From assembly GCA_017416805.1 (NCBI GenBank), contig JAFQBB010000011.1:1-64000 (forward strand): a stretch of DNA of 64,000 nt, given 5' to 3'. The DNA comes from Bacteroidaceae bacterium. GTDB lineage: Bacteria > Bacteroidota > Bacteroidia > Bacteroidales > Bacteroidaceae. Positions within the stretch are counted from its first letter, which is position 1, and each line of letters begins with the position of its first letter. A program made the position numbers and the translations under genes. Of the stretch, positions 32,916-41,808 are shown piece after piece. Below the pieces are notes generated by a model. The model saw only the letters and a list, made by a program, of their open reading frames with translations, was not told the DNA's origin and made no database searches.

Positions 32916-34379
32916 TTATAAATTGTTATTTATTACTTTATGTACCTCTTCTTTGTCATCGAAGTGATGTTTTACTCCTTTAATTTCCTGATAATCTTCA
33001 TGGCCTTTTCCTGCTATAAGGATTACATCATTTGCTTGGGCCATCATACAGGCTGCGCGGATAGCTTCACGTCGGTCAGTTATAGTCAGCACCTTTGGTT
33101 GTTCCTCATAGGTGACACCTTCCATCATGTCACGAATAATATCAGAAGGCTCTTCAAATCGTGGGTTGTCAGAAGTGATAATGACAAGATTACTTCCTTT
33201 TACAGCTTCTTTAGCCATCAAAGGGCGTTTCCCTTTGTCTCGGTTTCCTCCTGCTCCTACTACGGTGATTATCCGCCCTCGTCCATTGAGAACTTCATGT
33301 ATAGAACAAAGTACATTAGCTATTGCATCGGGAGTATGTGCATAATCCACGATGGCGGTATATCCCTTAGGTGAGCGTATTGTTTCGAATCGTCCTGATA
33401 CAGGTTTTAGGGTACTCATTATGCGTAAAGTCTCTTCCGGTGCTTTCCCCAACATGACAGCAGTACTGAAGACTGCAAGTAGATTGCTGGCATTGAATCG
33501 GCCCACAAATTGTACAGCAGTTTCCATACCGTTGAAATCAATGAGCATTCCATCAAAGTGGTCTTCAAGAATGCGCCCTTTGAAATCGCATAACGTTCGG
33601 AGTGAATATTCCTTTACTGTGGCTAAGGTGTTTTGTACCATAACCTTTCCGTTCTTATCGTCAGCATTGGTTACAACGAAACTGCCTTTGGGCAAGTTGT
33701 CAAAGAAACTCTTCTTGGCTTGCAGATAATTTTCTACCGTCTTATGGTAGTCCAAATGGTCTCGTGTCAGATTGGTAAAAATGCCACCGGCAAATTCCAA
33801 CCCGGCTATACGGTGTTGTGCAACCGAATGTGAACTAACCTCCATAAAGGCATATTCGCATCCTTTGTTTGCCATTTCTCCTAACAGGCGGTTTAACGTG
33901 ATAGGATCTGGAGTGGTATGTGTTGCAGGTACTGCTTCGTCATTGATATAATTGCAGACAGTAGATAGCAGTCCGACTTTGTGCCCCATCTTTCGGAACA
34001 TTTGGTAAAGCAACGTTGCAATAGTTGTTTTTCCGTTTGTTCCTGTTACTCCCACTAACTTTAGCTTTTTGGTTGGGTCGCCGTAAAAACGTGTAGCAAT
34101 TTTACCTGCAATTTCTTCGGTACTGTCCACCAGTATGAATGCTACGTCAGGATATTCGGGGGCATCTTCGGGCATTGTTTCACAACAGATAGCTCTGGCT
34201 CCTTTAGATAAAGCTTTGTCTATAAATGAGTGACCATCAGTCTGTGTGCCTCGCATGGCTATAAAGAGGTGGCCATCATCCACTATACGAGAATCGATGT
34301 TTATTCCGATGATATCAGTGTCTTTATTTCCTATGATGGCCTTTACTGGTATGTTTTGGATAAGTTCTTGCAGTTTCAT
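32916..34379 (-). CDS. murE: UDP-MurNAc-tripeptide synthetase MurE
   Basis: 487 residues. The ATP loop is [16 protein letters not shown], and the DNPR motif ([14 protein letters not shown]) in the C-terminal domain indicates specificity for meso-diaminopimelate as the third amino acid. It acts in the cytoplasm. It lies between ftsI (96 bp upstream) and mraY (10 bp downstream). There is no murF next to murE in this cluster; murF is expected elsewhere in the genome. Confidence 0.97.
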   Translation of the reverse strand: MKLQELIQNIPVKAIIGNKDTDIIGINIDSRIVDDGHLFIAMRGTQTDGHSFIDKALSKGARAICCETMPEDAPEYPDVAFILVDSTEEIAGKIATRFYGDPTKKLKLVGVTGTNGKTTIATLLYQMFRKMGHKVGLLSTVCNYINDEAVPATHTTPDPITLNRLLGEMANKGCEYAFMEVSSHSVAQHRIAGLEFAGGIFTNLTRDHLDYHKTVENYLQAKKSFFDNLPKGSFVVTNADDKNGKVMVQNTLATVKEYSLRTLCDFKGRILEDHFDGMLIDFNGMETAVQFVGRFNASNLLAVFSTAVMLGKAPEETLRIMSTLKPVSGRFETIRSPKGYTAIVDYAHTPDAIANVLCSIHEVLNGRGRIITVVGAGGNRDKGKRPLMAKEAVKGSNLVIITSDNPRFEEPSDIIRDMMEGVTYEEQPKVLTITDRREAIRAACMMAQANDVILIAGKGHEDYQEIKGVKHHFDDKEEVHKVINNNL

Positions 34380-34475
34380 GTCCTAATCACAAGTTTATTT
34401 GTCCTTTTCTATAAAATATATCAAAATACATTTTTCTCGAAGAATACTATATTGGAGGATTCCTTTCTATAATAA

Positions 34476-36629
34476 TCACCTTAACATTAGTCTCACAGTT
34501 TGTCCTTTTATTGCCCGATTTCCGGCAGGAATACTTTGTGTATGCACTTTTCCTACTCCAGATAGTTGTACGCGCAAGCCGCAGTTTTCCATCAGATAAA
34601 CGGCATCTTTAGCGCCCATGCCACGTACGTTTGGTACTCTGTCTCCATTTATTTCTGAGCGTGTCAGTTGGACTCCATTTGTGATGATACCTGCTTTACC
34701 ATAGGCATTATCCTTGTCGTATTCACCTTCCCACTCCATGTCGATGTCTAATTTGTCCAAGATATATCGTGCTTCGTTCAAGTTTCCGTTTTTTACATCG
34801 GGAATCGTAATGGCGGTTGAGTCAATGGCTTCATTCAAACCTCGTTTCAAACTTCCTGCCATTACTCGTTCGGCTATACGACTAAATACAGGACCGGCCA
34901 TAGTTCCTCCTGAAGCTGGGTATCCAGGTTTGCGTATAGCTACAATACAACTATATTTAGGATCTTCCGAAGGGAAGTATCCGCAGAAACTTACCAAGTA
35001 TTGCATGGGACCGCTCTTGTATCCCCCAGAACCTTGTGCGACTTGGGCTGTTCCGGTTTTTCCTGATACGTGGAATTGCTTTGAACCAGCTTTCTTTCCT
35101 AATCCTTTGCTTACTACTCCTTCCAACATATCCTGCATCTTTTTCAAAGCCTTTGTTGAACAGATGGATTTTTTCAGTATTTCAGTCTCAAATTCTTCAA
35201 TTATTTCTCCATCCTTTGTAATGGCTTTCACAAATTTAGGCTTTACCATTACTCCATCATTGGCAATAGCATTATAAAAAGCCAGCGTGTTGATGGGAGC
35301 AATTTGTGTTTCATATCCGATGGACATCCATGCTAATGCTGTTTTCCACCAATTATCCTTATTAGGATAACGTATGATAGGTGGCAAGTATCCAGGAATG
35401 TCCAATTTCAGATTTTCTCCAATACCTACGCGGTAGAGTCCTTCCACAAACTTGGTTGGATTGTCTTTATAATTGTCATCAATAATGCGGGATACACCGA
35501 TGTTTGATGATACACCTAAAATCTTTTGCATGTTTATCGGTCCGTATCCGCCATTGTTCCAGTTGTGATCTTTCATGGCTCTTCCATGCATTTGGTAGAT
35601 GCCTTTTCCTGTGTCCACAATATCACTTGTGTCAGCTACTTCATCATCCAAGGCTACCAGCATGGATGCTGTTTTGAAGGTTGATCCGGGTTCCATACGT
35701 GTTGAAATGGCATGGTTGTTCATTTCGTAATAGTTGCCATCGCCAGCTTTACTCATATTGACGATGGCTTTAACTTCGCCTGTCTTTACCTCCATTAAGA
35801 TTACAACTCCCATGTCAGCATTGAGCTCTTTCATCTTGTCAACAAGAGCTTTTTCTGCAATATCTTGCATATTTACGTTGATGGTCGTCACAATGTCGCA
35901 TCCATCCACTGGTGGAACATCTACAATGTTTAAGTATCTGTTCATCACTTTTTGCCGGTGTGTCAATCCTACTTTACCTTTCAGTATGGAGTCGTAGGCT
36001 AATTCCAGTCCATTTTTTGCTGAATCAGGATAACCAATGTAAGTGTCTCCTAATGTGCGCATTGCTAACGATCCAAAAGGTTTCTTCCTGCGATTGAAAG
36101 GCTGTCCGATAAAACCACCGGAGTATTGGTTGAGACAAAACATGGGTAGTTTCTTCACTTCTTTATACTGGATGTATGAGATTCGTTTGGGATAAATCTG
36201 CCAATTGCGGCTTTTTTCTTTTCGCCCCTTCAGCAGATGAGCTTTAAATTCTGCAATACTTTTGTCTGGAAAAATCCGGTGAAGTCCACGACAGATGGAA
36301 TCAATGTTGTTGAATAACAGGGTGTCACGCCTGTTTTGATCCTTTTCTCGACGTTCGGGGTATCGTTTGGATTCTGAAGTCATGAAATCCTGATATATTT
36401 TATATTCAGGCAAACTACTTGCCATTAATTGTCCGTCAGCCGAAAGTATATTTCCTCGATTGGGTTTTACTTCAACATTTTCTTTTACATAGCGTTGGGC
36501 TACTCCTTCCCAAAAGGAACGTTCTGCAAACATCAAGAACGCAGCTTTAGCAATAATAGATAATGCTGCGATAATCATTAACGCAACAATGGAAAAATAC
36601 CGTATTGATATGTTCTTCTTGAAATCCAT
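34476..36629 (-). CDS. ftsI: septal transpeptidase FtsI / PBP with PASTA domains
   Basis: 717 residues. An N-terminal membrane anchor (IVALMIIAALSIIAKAAFLMF) leads into a PBP dimerisation domain and a transpeptidase domain, with the three active-site motifs STFK (~315), SSN (in GVSSNIGVS) and KTGT (~525). Residues ~600-717 form about two PASTA repeats (VPNVRGMGAKDAVYLMENCG). E. coli FtsI lacks PASTA, but Bacteroidetes and Gram-positive PBPs often have them. It crosslinks septal peptidoglycan with FtsW. Confidence 0.96.
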   Translation of the reverse strand: MDFKKNISIRYFSIVALMIIAALSIIAKAAFLMFAERSFWEGVAQRYVKENVEVKPNRGNILSADGQLMASSLPEYKIYQDFMTSESKRYPERREKDQNRRDTLLFNNIDSICRGLHRIFPDKSIAEFKAHLLKGRKEKSRNWQIYPKRISYIQYKEVKKLPMFCLNQYSGGFIGQPFNRRKKPFGSLAMRTLGDTYIGYPDSAKNGLELAYDSILKGKVGLTHRQKVMNRYLNIVDVPPVDGCDIVTTINVNMQDIAEKALVDKMKELNADMGVVILMEVKTGEVKAIVNMSKAGDGNYYEMNNHAISTRMEPGSTFKTASMLVALDDEVADTSDIVDTGKGIYQMHGRAMKDHNWNNGGYGPINMQKILGVSSNIGVSRIIDDNYKDNPTKFVEGLYRVGIGENLKLDIPGYLPPIIRYPNKDNWWKTALAWMSIGYETQIAPINTLAFYNAIANDGVMVKPKFVKAITKDGEIIEEFETEILKKSICSTKALKKMQDMLEGVVSKGLGKKAGSKQFHVSGKTGTAQVAQGSGGYKSGPMQYLVSFCGYFPSEDPKYSCIVAIRKPGYPASGGTMAGPVFSRIAERVMAGSLKRGLNEAIDSTAITIPDVKNGNLNEARYILDKLDIDMEWEGEYDKDNAYGKAGIITNGVQLTRSEINGDRVPNVRGMGAKDAVYLMENCGLRVQLSGVGKVHTQSIPAGNRAIKGQTVRLMLR

Positions 36630-36679
36630 TCTTTTTAATCTGCTAATACTACGTGTTTGCTTTTTCTTTATGTTTATTC

Positions 36680-37072
36680 TTATTCTTCAATTACAAACGG
36701 AGGGGCCGTTGATATCTGTAATTCACTATGTTCTGCGGAGACATATTCTTCAATACGTGATTGGCGCGTACGCTCGGTCAGTTCACTCGAACGAGTCAAT
36801 GCATCATATTTGATATCTACCAATTCTTTGCGTAAGCGGTCAATCTCAATCATTTCCTGTTGGCACGAATAACGGTTGCCAATATAGATAACCGTAAAAA
36901 TGGTAATCAAGACCAATAGTCCGGATTGTCGGCGCAAGAAGTCGGTGATGAGGAAATCTCCTAAGAAAATACCTTTTAGTGTCAGTTTCTTTTCTGTGGT
37001 GATGCCGGATTCATCTTTCTGTATCTGCTCTTCAGTTTGTTGATTTATGTTGTTTTCGTTCAAATTGTCCAT
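36680..37072 (-). CDS. ftsL: FtsL-like cell division protein
   Basis: 130 residues: a long cytoplasmic start, one membrane helix (~50-68, SGLLVLITIFTVIYIGNRY) and a short periplasmic heptad-rich stretch (IEIDRLRKELVDIKYDALTRSSELTE). That topology, and its place between rsmH (8 bp) and ftsI, identify it as the Bacteroidetes FtsL, which scaffolds the FtsQ/FtsW/FtsI complex. Sequence similarity to E. coli FtsL is expected to be very low. Confidence 0.88.
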   Translation of the reverse strand: MDNLNENNINQQTEEQIQKDESGITTEKKLTLKGIFLGDFLITDFLRRQSGLLVLITIFTVIYIGNRYSCQQEMIEIDRLRKELVDIKYDALTRSSELTERTRQSRIEEYVSAEHSELQISTAPPFVIEE

Positions 37073-37079
37073 CTTTCCC

Positions 37080-38012
37080 TTATATTTTTATTGCAATTCG
37101 TAGTTTGGCGCTTCTTGATCGTGGATTACTTTGTAATTCCTCCTCAGTTGGAGTTATTACTTTATTGGTCAGTGGCTTTAATGGTGATTGTATTCGTCCA
37201 AAAAAGTCTTGTTCCGTATGCCCCTCCACATTTCCTGTGCGCATAATGTTTTTTACCATGCGGTCTTCTAATGAGTGATAGGTGATGACGACTAAACGCC
37301 CTCCCGGTTTCAGAACTCGGATAGAAGCTTCGAGCATTTCGCGTAAGGCTTCCATTTCTTGGTTTACTTCTATACGTAATGCTTGAAATACCTTGGCAAG
37401 TTCTTTTTTTTCTCGTTCACGGCCGAATAGAGGCTTCACGATACCGAGAAAATCGCTGATGGTTTCTATCTGTTTGTTTAGTCGTGCTTTCACTATGGTT
37501 GAGGCTAATTTACGACTGTTTTTTAATTCTCCATAGAGATAAAAGATGTCGGCCAATTTCTCTTCGCTTAGGGTGTTTACCAATTCGGCAGCTGTGCGTC
37601 CGGCTCGTTTGTTCATGCGCATGTCCAATTTGCCTTCAAAGCGGAATGAGAATCCTCGTTCAGAATCGTCAAAGTGGTGCGATGATACCCCCAAGTCGGC
37701 TAATATACTGTCCACGTTGCCATTCACACCGTGGTAACGCATGAAGTTTTCGAGGTAGCGGAAGTTGCTTCTCACGAAGGTAAATCGTGAATCGGTTGGG
37801 ATGTTTTGTTCGGCATCTTCGTCTTGGTCGAATCCGTAGAGGTGAGCCGTAGAATCCATGTTGCGCAGTATTTCGCGAGAATGGCCGGCACCACCCAAGG
37901 TTAGGTCTGCGTAAATCCCACCAGGATGAATATCCATTCCGTTCACCGCTTCGTGTAGCATTACGGGAATGTGATAATTGGGGGCTGTTATTGTTTCTTT
38001 CTCGATCTTCAT
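37080..38012 (-). CDS. rsmH: 16S rRNA (cytosine-N4) methyltransferase RsmH
   Basis: 310 residues from the ATG at 38012; a second ATG 15 bp upstream is possible. The SAM-binding site is near YADLTLGGAGHSREIL, with the motifs ILADLGVSSHHFDDSERGFSF and VVITYHSLEDRMVKN of the RsmH/MraW family. It methylates C1402 of 16S rRNA. It is the first gene of the dcw cluster here. A TAACTTTA sequence at 38036-38043 is a one-mismatch -7 box about 24 bp upstream. No mraZ precedes it. Confidence 0.96.
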   Translation of the reverse strand: MKIEKETITAPNYHIPVMLHEAVNGMDIHPGGIYADLTLGGAGHSREILRNMDSTAHLYGFDQDEDAEQNIPTDSRFTFVRSNFRYLENFMRYHGVNGNVDSILADLGVSSHHFDDSERGFSFRFEGKLDMRMNKRAGRTAAELVNTLSEEKLADIFYLYGELKNSRKLASTIVKARLNKQIETISDFLGIVKPLFGREREKKELAKVFQALRIEVNQEMEALREMLEASIRVLKPGGRLVVITYHSLEDRMVKNIMRTGNVEGHTEQDFFGRIQSPLKPLTNKVITPTEEELQSNPRSRSAKLRIAIKI

Positions 38013-38470
38013 TGGGTAAGTATACATTTCGGCTGTAAAGTTACATAATATTCCGTAATATTACGTTGCTTTTTGTCGAAAAACCTTCTGAATAAAGTTT
38101 TTTTAGATGTTATAGGAAACTTTTCCCCAGAGAAGGAGGCTTTCAATCATCAGAAAAGATGGGAGAGTAAAGCAAAAAAAGACTGTTGGAGGAATGTCGT
38201 AGTATTAATTGTTTTGTTGAAATATCATGACAAGTTGCAATGAAGTAATCGAAAGGGCAGGGAAAGGATACACTTCAGCCTACTTGAAGTATAACTTGAG
38301 TAGGCTAAAGTGTATTCTTCCCTTACTTCTTCTATACGGCTTTGTTTATCAGTATATTATAGATGTGTATATTTTGGTAATATTCTTTTACTCTTCAAAA
38401 AGATTCTGAAGATTATTTAAACAGTGTTTGAATAACTCTTAAATGGTAGTCTGAGAGAGGAAAAGAATAA
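38013..38470. other. intergenic region upstream of rsmH, no gene seen
   Basis: 458 bp without a credible gene on either strand. It holds the probable dcw promoter near 38036-38065, including the 12-bp palindrome CGTAATATTACG (38054-38065), and the inverted repeat listed at 38268-38315. I found no mraZ or remnant of it, although mraZ usually occupies this position. Confidence 0.6.
38268..38315 (-). terminator. long hairpin, probable end of the manC transcript
   Basis: ATACACTTCAGCCTACT (38268-38284) pairs with AGTAGGCTAAAGTGTAT (38299-38315), 17-bp arms with one mismatch around a 14-nt loop. The following minus-strand sequence is only weakly T-rich (CCTTTCCC). It lies about 155 bp downstream of the guanylyltransferase stop. 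Confidence 0.55.
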
Positions 38471-39559
38471 TCAGATATATTCTTCTCCCATCTTTACTTG
38501 TGCATCATTAATGATTTTTCGTAACATATTGGTATCATCTTTCGGGCAGATAAGGAGTACGTTGTCCGTGTCGGCAATGAGATAGTTCTCAAGTCCTTGT
38601 ACGGCAATGAGCTTGCCAGGAATGCGTGAGCCGACAAAACAGTTGTGGCAGTCATATAGCATGACCTGATGGCGTTGGCGTGAGTTGCCATAATTGTCCT
38701 TGGGTAGTGTGTCATAGTAAGTGCTCCAAGTTCCAAGGTCGCTCCAACCGAAGTCGCAAGTCATGACATATACATTTTCAGTTTTCTCCAAAATGCCATC
38801 TTCAATGGAAACGTTAGGGCAAGAAGGAAAATTTGCATCAATGAATGCTTGTTCCTTGTTTGTGCCATAAAGGGCACTCCCTCCGAAAGACTCGAAACTG
38901 TTGGCCAGTTCTGGGGCATGTTGGTGAAATGAATTCACAATATTGCGTGCTTTTCCTAAAAAGATTCCTGCATTCCAATAGAATTCGCCACTTTCAATGA
39001 ATACTTCGGCCAGTTCTTGTTCTGGTTTCTCTGTAAATGTCTTTACGCGGTGGAAGATGCCTTCATCGCTATCATTTGCTTGTATGTATCCGTATCGTGT
39101 CTCGGGTCTTGTGGGTCGGATTCCTATACAAAGCAGTTTGTCATTGTTGTGGACAAAATGGAAAGCATCGGTGATACTATTGATGAACTCTTCTTCCTTA
39201 AGTATCAGGTGGTCAGAGGGGGTGAATACAATGTTGGCCTCGGGATTGATAGAATGGATGTGGTAGGTCGCCCAGGCCAAACAAGGTGCGGTGTTTCGTC
39301 GGGTTGGTTCGGCTAAAATGTGCGAAGGGATGATATCGGGGAGTTGCTCTTTGACAATGCTGGTATAATCTGAATTGGTTACAATGTATATATGATCTGA
39401 TGGTACAATATGATTGTAACGGTCAAAAGTCTGTTGTATGAGAGTGCGCCCTGTACCGAAGAAATCAAGAAACTGTTTAGGGAGAGTTTTACGGCTTAAT
39501 GGCCAGAAACGGCTTCCTATGCCTCCTGCCATAATTACGCAATATATGTTGTCTTTCAT
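38471..39559 (-). CDS. manC: mannose-1-phosphate guanylyltransferase
   Basis: 362 residues, so without the extra C-terminal isomerase domain of bifunctional enzymes. The nucleotidyltransferase signature is IMAGGIGSRFWPLSRKTLPKQ at 9-29 in substance (GGxGxRxWPxSR...PKQ), followed by LAEPTRRNTAPC and FTPSDH for metal and sugar binding, and FTEKPEQE and YWNAGIF later. It makes GDP-mannose from mannose-1-phosphate and GTP, a precursor for capsule, LPS and GDP-fucose. It is apparently monocistronic, flanked by hairpins. Confidence 0.95.
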   Translation of the reverse strand: MKDNIYCVIMAGGIGSRFWPLSRKTLPKQFLDFFGTGRTLIQQTFDRYNHIVPSDHIYIVTNSDYTSIVKEQLPDIIPSHILAEPTRRNTAPCLAWATYHIHSINPEANIVFTPSDHLILKEEEFINSITDAFHFVHNNDKLLCIGIRPTRPETRYGYIQANDSDEGIFHRVKTFTEKPEQELAEVFIESGEFYWNAGIFLGKARNIVNSFHQHAPELANSFESFGGSALYGTNKEQAFIDANFPSCPNVSIEDGILEKTENVYVMTCDFGWSDLGTWSTYYDTLPKDNYGNSRQRHQVMLYDCHNCFVGSRIPGKLIAVQGLENYLIADTDNVLLICPKDDTNMLRKIINDAQVKMGEEYI

Positions 39560-39652
39560 GTTGATGAATCTTTGGTTTATTCACCGCTAAGGTACGCCTT
39601 TCTTTCTGAAGGGACAAAGATTGTGTGTTATTTATTGTGAAAGTTATGAGTT

Positions 39653-39715
39653 ATGAGTGACAAGTTGCGAGTTTTGTACTATAGACTTGTACGCAATTCG
39701 TTACTTGTCACTCAT
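39653..39715 (-). terminator. hairpin downstream of the acetylesterase gene
   Basis: ATGAGTGACAAGT (39653-39665) and ACTTGTCACTCAT (39703-39715) form a perfect 13-bp stem around a 37-nt loop. It lies 17 bp after the esterase stop. The tail is not strongly T-rich, so termination is a guess. Confidence 0.5.
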
Positions 39716-39731
39716 TGTTCATTGTCGGTTA

Positions 39732-41000
39732 TCAGTTGCCGTCAGGCTTTTCTATTTCAGTAAAGGGACTATTGTTCCACTTGAAACTTTCGAAAGAGTC
39801 TGGTTTCGCGGGATTATATCCGGGATAGTCTTCGCGTAAATATCCAATCAGAGGATGTTCTATTTTTTTTAATCCTTCGATGACGCACTTGGCAATCTGA
39901 TAAGCACCGTAAGGATTAAAATGCGTGTTGTCTGCAAAGTCTTTGATTTGTCCTGGCCATGTGCCGGCAGGGTAGTGTACTAAAGCTTTTTTTGAGTCCT
40001 CTTCGCCTAAAGTTTCGTAGAGTACGGTGGTCATTTGTTGCAAGTCGATGACGGGCACTCCTGTTTTTTCCGCCAAGAATTTTACAGCTTCAGGGAACTC
40101 TCCATGGGTGTCAACCAAGTGTCCGTTCTTGAAATTCCGGCGTTGTGTGGGTGTCACCAATACGGGATGTGCACCGCGGGCTCGTGCTTCGTCAATATAG
40201 ATTTTCAGCGAGTAGATAAAGTGTCCCCAAGCTCCACATCCGGGACGTTTCTGTTTTTCATCGTTATGTCCGAATTCCATAAAGATGTAATCACCAGCTT
40301 TCATTTGTGAGAGGGCTTTCTTCAGACGGTTGGCACTGATGAAGGTGTTGCTTGATTCTCCACTTTCGGCATAATTGGCAAAGCATACTTTGTCTGTAAA
40401 GAATCGGGGAATCATTTGTCCCCAGCTTGCCCATGGCTCATTGTCTTGGTCCACTACTGTAGAGTTTCCGCAGAGAAATACGGTAGGAATGTCTTCTACG
40501 CGTTTTATGACAATCTTGCTACAAGCGGGAGCGTCTCCATTGAATTCAAGTGTCAGTTTGTCATCCCAATTGAGTTTGCTTTTTTCGCGTGGTTTGATTT
40601 TTACCCGCTCTTTTTGATCTATAATAGGGTTGCGTTTATTAATGGTAAAGGTATATTCTTTCAGTTCTCCTTTCTTGGTTGCTACATTTTCGACAAAAAG
40701 ACGGCGTGACTCGCCTCGTACACTGGTGTTTGCTGCACGTTTCTTGCTACCTAAAGTGACGGTTACATGATAGTTTCCATCGGGCACTTTTACTGAAAAG
40801 AAGTATGGTGCTGTACTTTTCTTGGTGGGAGCTGGTTGTAAGTCGTAGCCATACCCGATTTCGTCTGTGTACACATCTGTTTCAGTAATAGTGACTGTTC
40901 CTTCAGCCGTGCGGCGATTTCCTGTCAGATCAAAACTGAAATCTTGGGCTTGACACCATGTTACGGCCATTAGCATTAATAAGAAAGCTTTTGTTCTCAT
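39732..41000 (-). CDS. rhamnogalacturonan acetylesterase-type SGNH hydrolase
   Basis: 422 residues with a signal peptide (MRTKAFLLMLMAVTWCQA). Residues ~20-150 are a beta-sandwich that resembles the galactose-binding N-terminal domain of CE12 enzymes (FDLTGNRRTAEGTVTITETD). The SGNH blocks follow: FLCGNSTVVDQ (Ser nucleophile), YAESGESS, MEFGHNDEK and FADNTHFNPYGAY with the catalytic Asp-His. It removes acetyl groups from rhamnogalacturonan in pectin in the periplasm or at the surface. It is followed by an outer-membrane barrel gene (upstream side, 41041). It fits with the pectate-lyase-like gene at 52 kb. Confidence 0.9.
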   Translation of the reverse strand: MRTKAFLLMLMAVTWCQAQDFSFDLTGNRRTAEGTVTITETDVYTDEIGYGYDLQPAPTKKSTAPYFFSVKVPDGNYHVTVTLGSKKRAANTSVRGESRRLFVENVATKKGELKEYTFTINKRNPIIDQKERVKIKPREKSKLNWDDKLTLEFNGDAPACSKIVIKRVEDIPTVFLCGNSTVVDQDNEPWASWGQMIPRFFTDKVCFANYAESGESSNTFISANRLKKALSQMKAGDYIFMEFGHNDEKQKRPGCGAWGHFIYSLKIYIDEARARGAHPVLVTPTQRRNFKNGHLVDTHGEFPEAVKFLAEKTGVPVIDLQQMTTVLYETLGEEDSKKALVHYPAGTWPGQIKDFADNTHFNPYGAYQIAKCVIEGLKKIEHPLIGYLREDYPGYNPAKPDSFESFKWNNSPFTEIEKPDGN

Positions 41001-41040
41001 GTTGTTTCCTTTAGTTATTAGTTAATGATTTTATTAGAGT

Positions 41041-41742
41041 TTATTCGAAGTAGAATGTGAGCATAATCATTTTGCTTGTCGTTGCATCCAGTGATTGGGT
41101 ATATTTCAACAAGGATTTGTCGGTAAGGTCGGGACGGTCTTTCACTAAAAGGTCGCGTAGGCTGAAGCAGAATTTCAGTTCGGGGATGAGTTTGAAATAG
41201 TAGAGATAGAAATCGCATCCTAATCCAATCTCTGCGTAGCAGTCCCATCTGTTCAGTTTCAAAGCCTGTCTCTCTTTATTGGTTAAAGAAAAAGTGGGAT
41301 TGATACCCGTGACGATGAATGGCCGATGATTGTTGAAACGCGGTGCACTGAATTTCAAGTTGAAAGGGCATGCCAATAAAGTTGACTTCATTACTTGCCT
41401 GTATTCTTCGTGGCTGTTTTGTTCGTGAAACGTAATGTTGCGTTGTCCAAAATAGAGCGAAGGAATGGCACGTAATGACAGATTGCTTGTCAGATAGACC
41501 TCCGTCAGAACCCCTACACTGAATCCCGGACTGTAATCAGCGACATCTGCGAACCATTGTTCTCCCTCTTCTGTGATAAATCCGTTGTTTTCGAATTCTA
41601 AATCCTGAGTATGTACACCGACAAAAAAGCCGTAGTGTAACCTCCGTTGGTCAATGTACGGGCGGTTCTGAACCTTGCGTTTCTGTGCAGGAACAGCTAT
41701 GCATATTGTCAGTAACATCAATAAAAATAGGGGGCGTTTCAT
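41041..41742 (-). CDS. PorT-like outer-membrane beta-barrel protein
   Basis: 233 residues with a signal peptide (MKRPLFLLMLLTICIAVPAQ). Alternating hydrophobic strands and the closing aromatic residue (MIMLTFYFE) are those of a small eight-strand barrel. YGFFVGVHTQDLEF, PGFSVGVLTEVYLTSNLSLR and CYAEIGLGCDFYLYYFKLIPELKF resemble the PorT family, where PorT itself works in type IX secretion. Whether this is the T9SS component or only a relative cannot be decided by eye. It sits between the acetylesterase (40 bp downstream) and a secreted protein with a sorting-like tail, which makes the secretion link plausible. Confidence 0.75.
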   Translation of the reverse strand: MKRPLFLLMLLTICIAVPAQKRKVQNRPYIDQRRLHYGFFVGVHTQDLEFENNGFITEEGEQWFADVADYSPGFSVGVLTEVYLTSNLSLRAIPSLYFGQRNITFHEQNSHEEYRQVMKSTLLACPFNLKFSAPRFNNHRPFIVTGINPTFSLTNKERQALKLNRWDCYAEIGLGCDFYLYYFKLIPELKFCFSLRDLLVKDRPDLTDKSLLKYTQSLDATTSKMIMLTFYFE

Positions 41743-41808
41743 GTGTTGTTTGCGTTCAATTTTCCTTTTAAACGTTGGAAGCCTTTTCTTATTGTGTTTT
41801 ATGGGGGC

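Noticed and set aside
38227-38409. 60-residue plus-strand gene upstream of rsmH
   Set aside because: It spans the long inverted repeat and has no family features.
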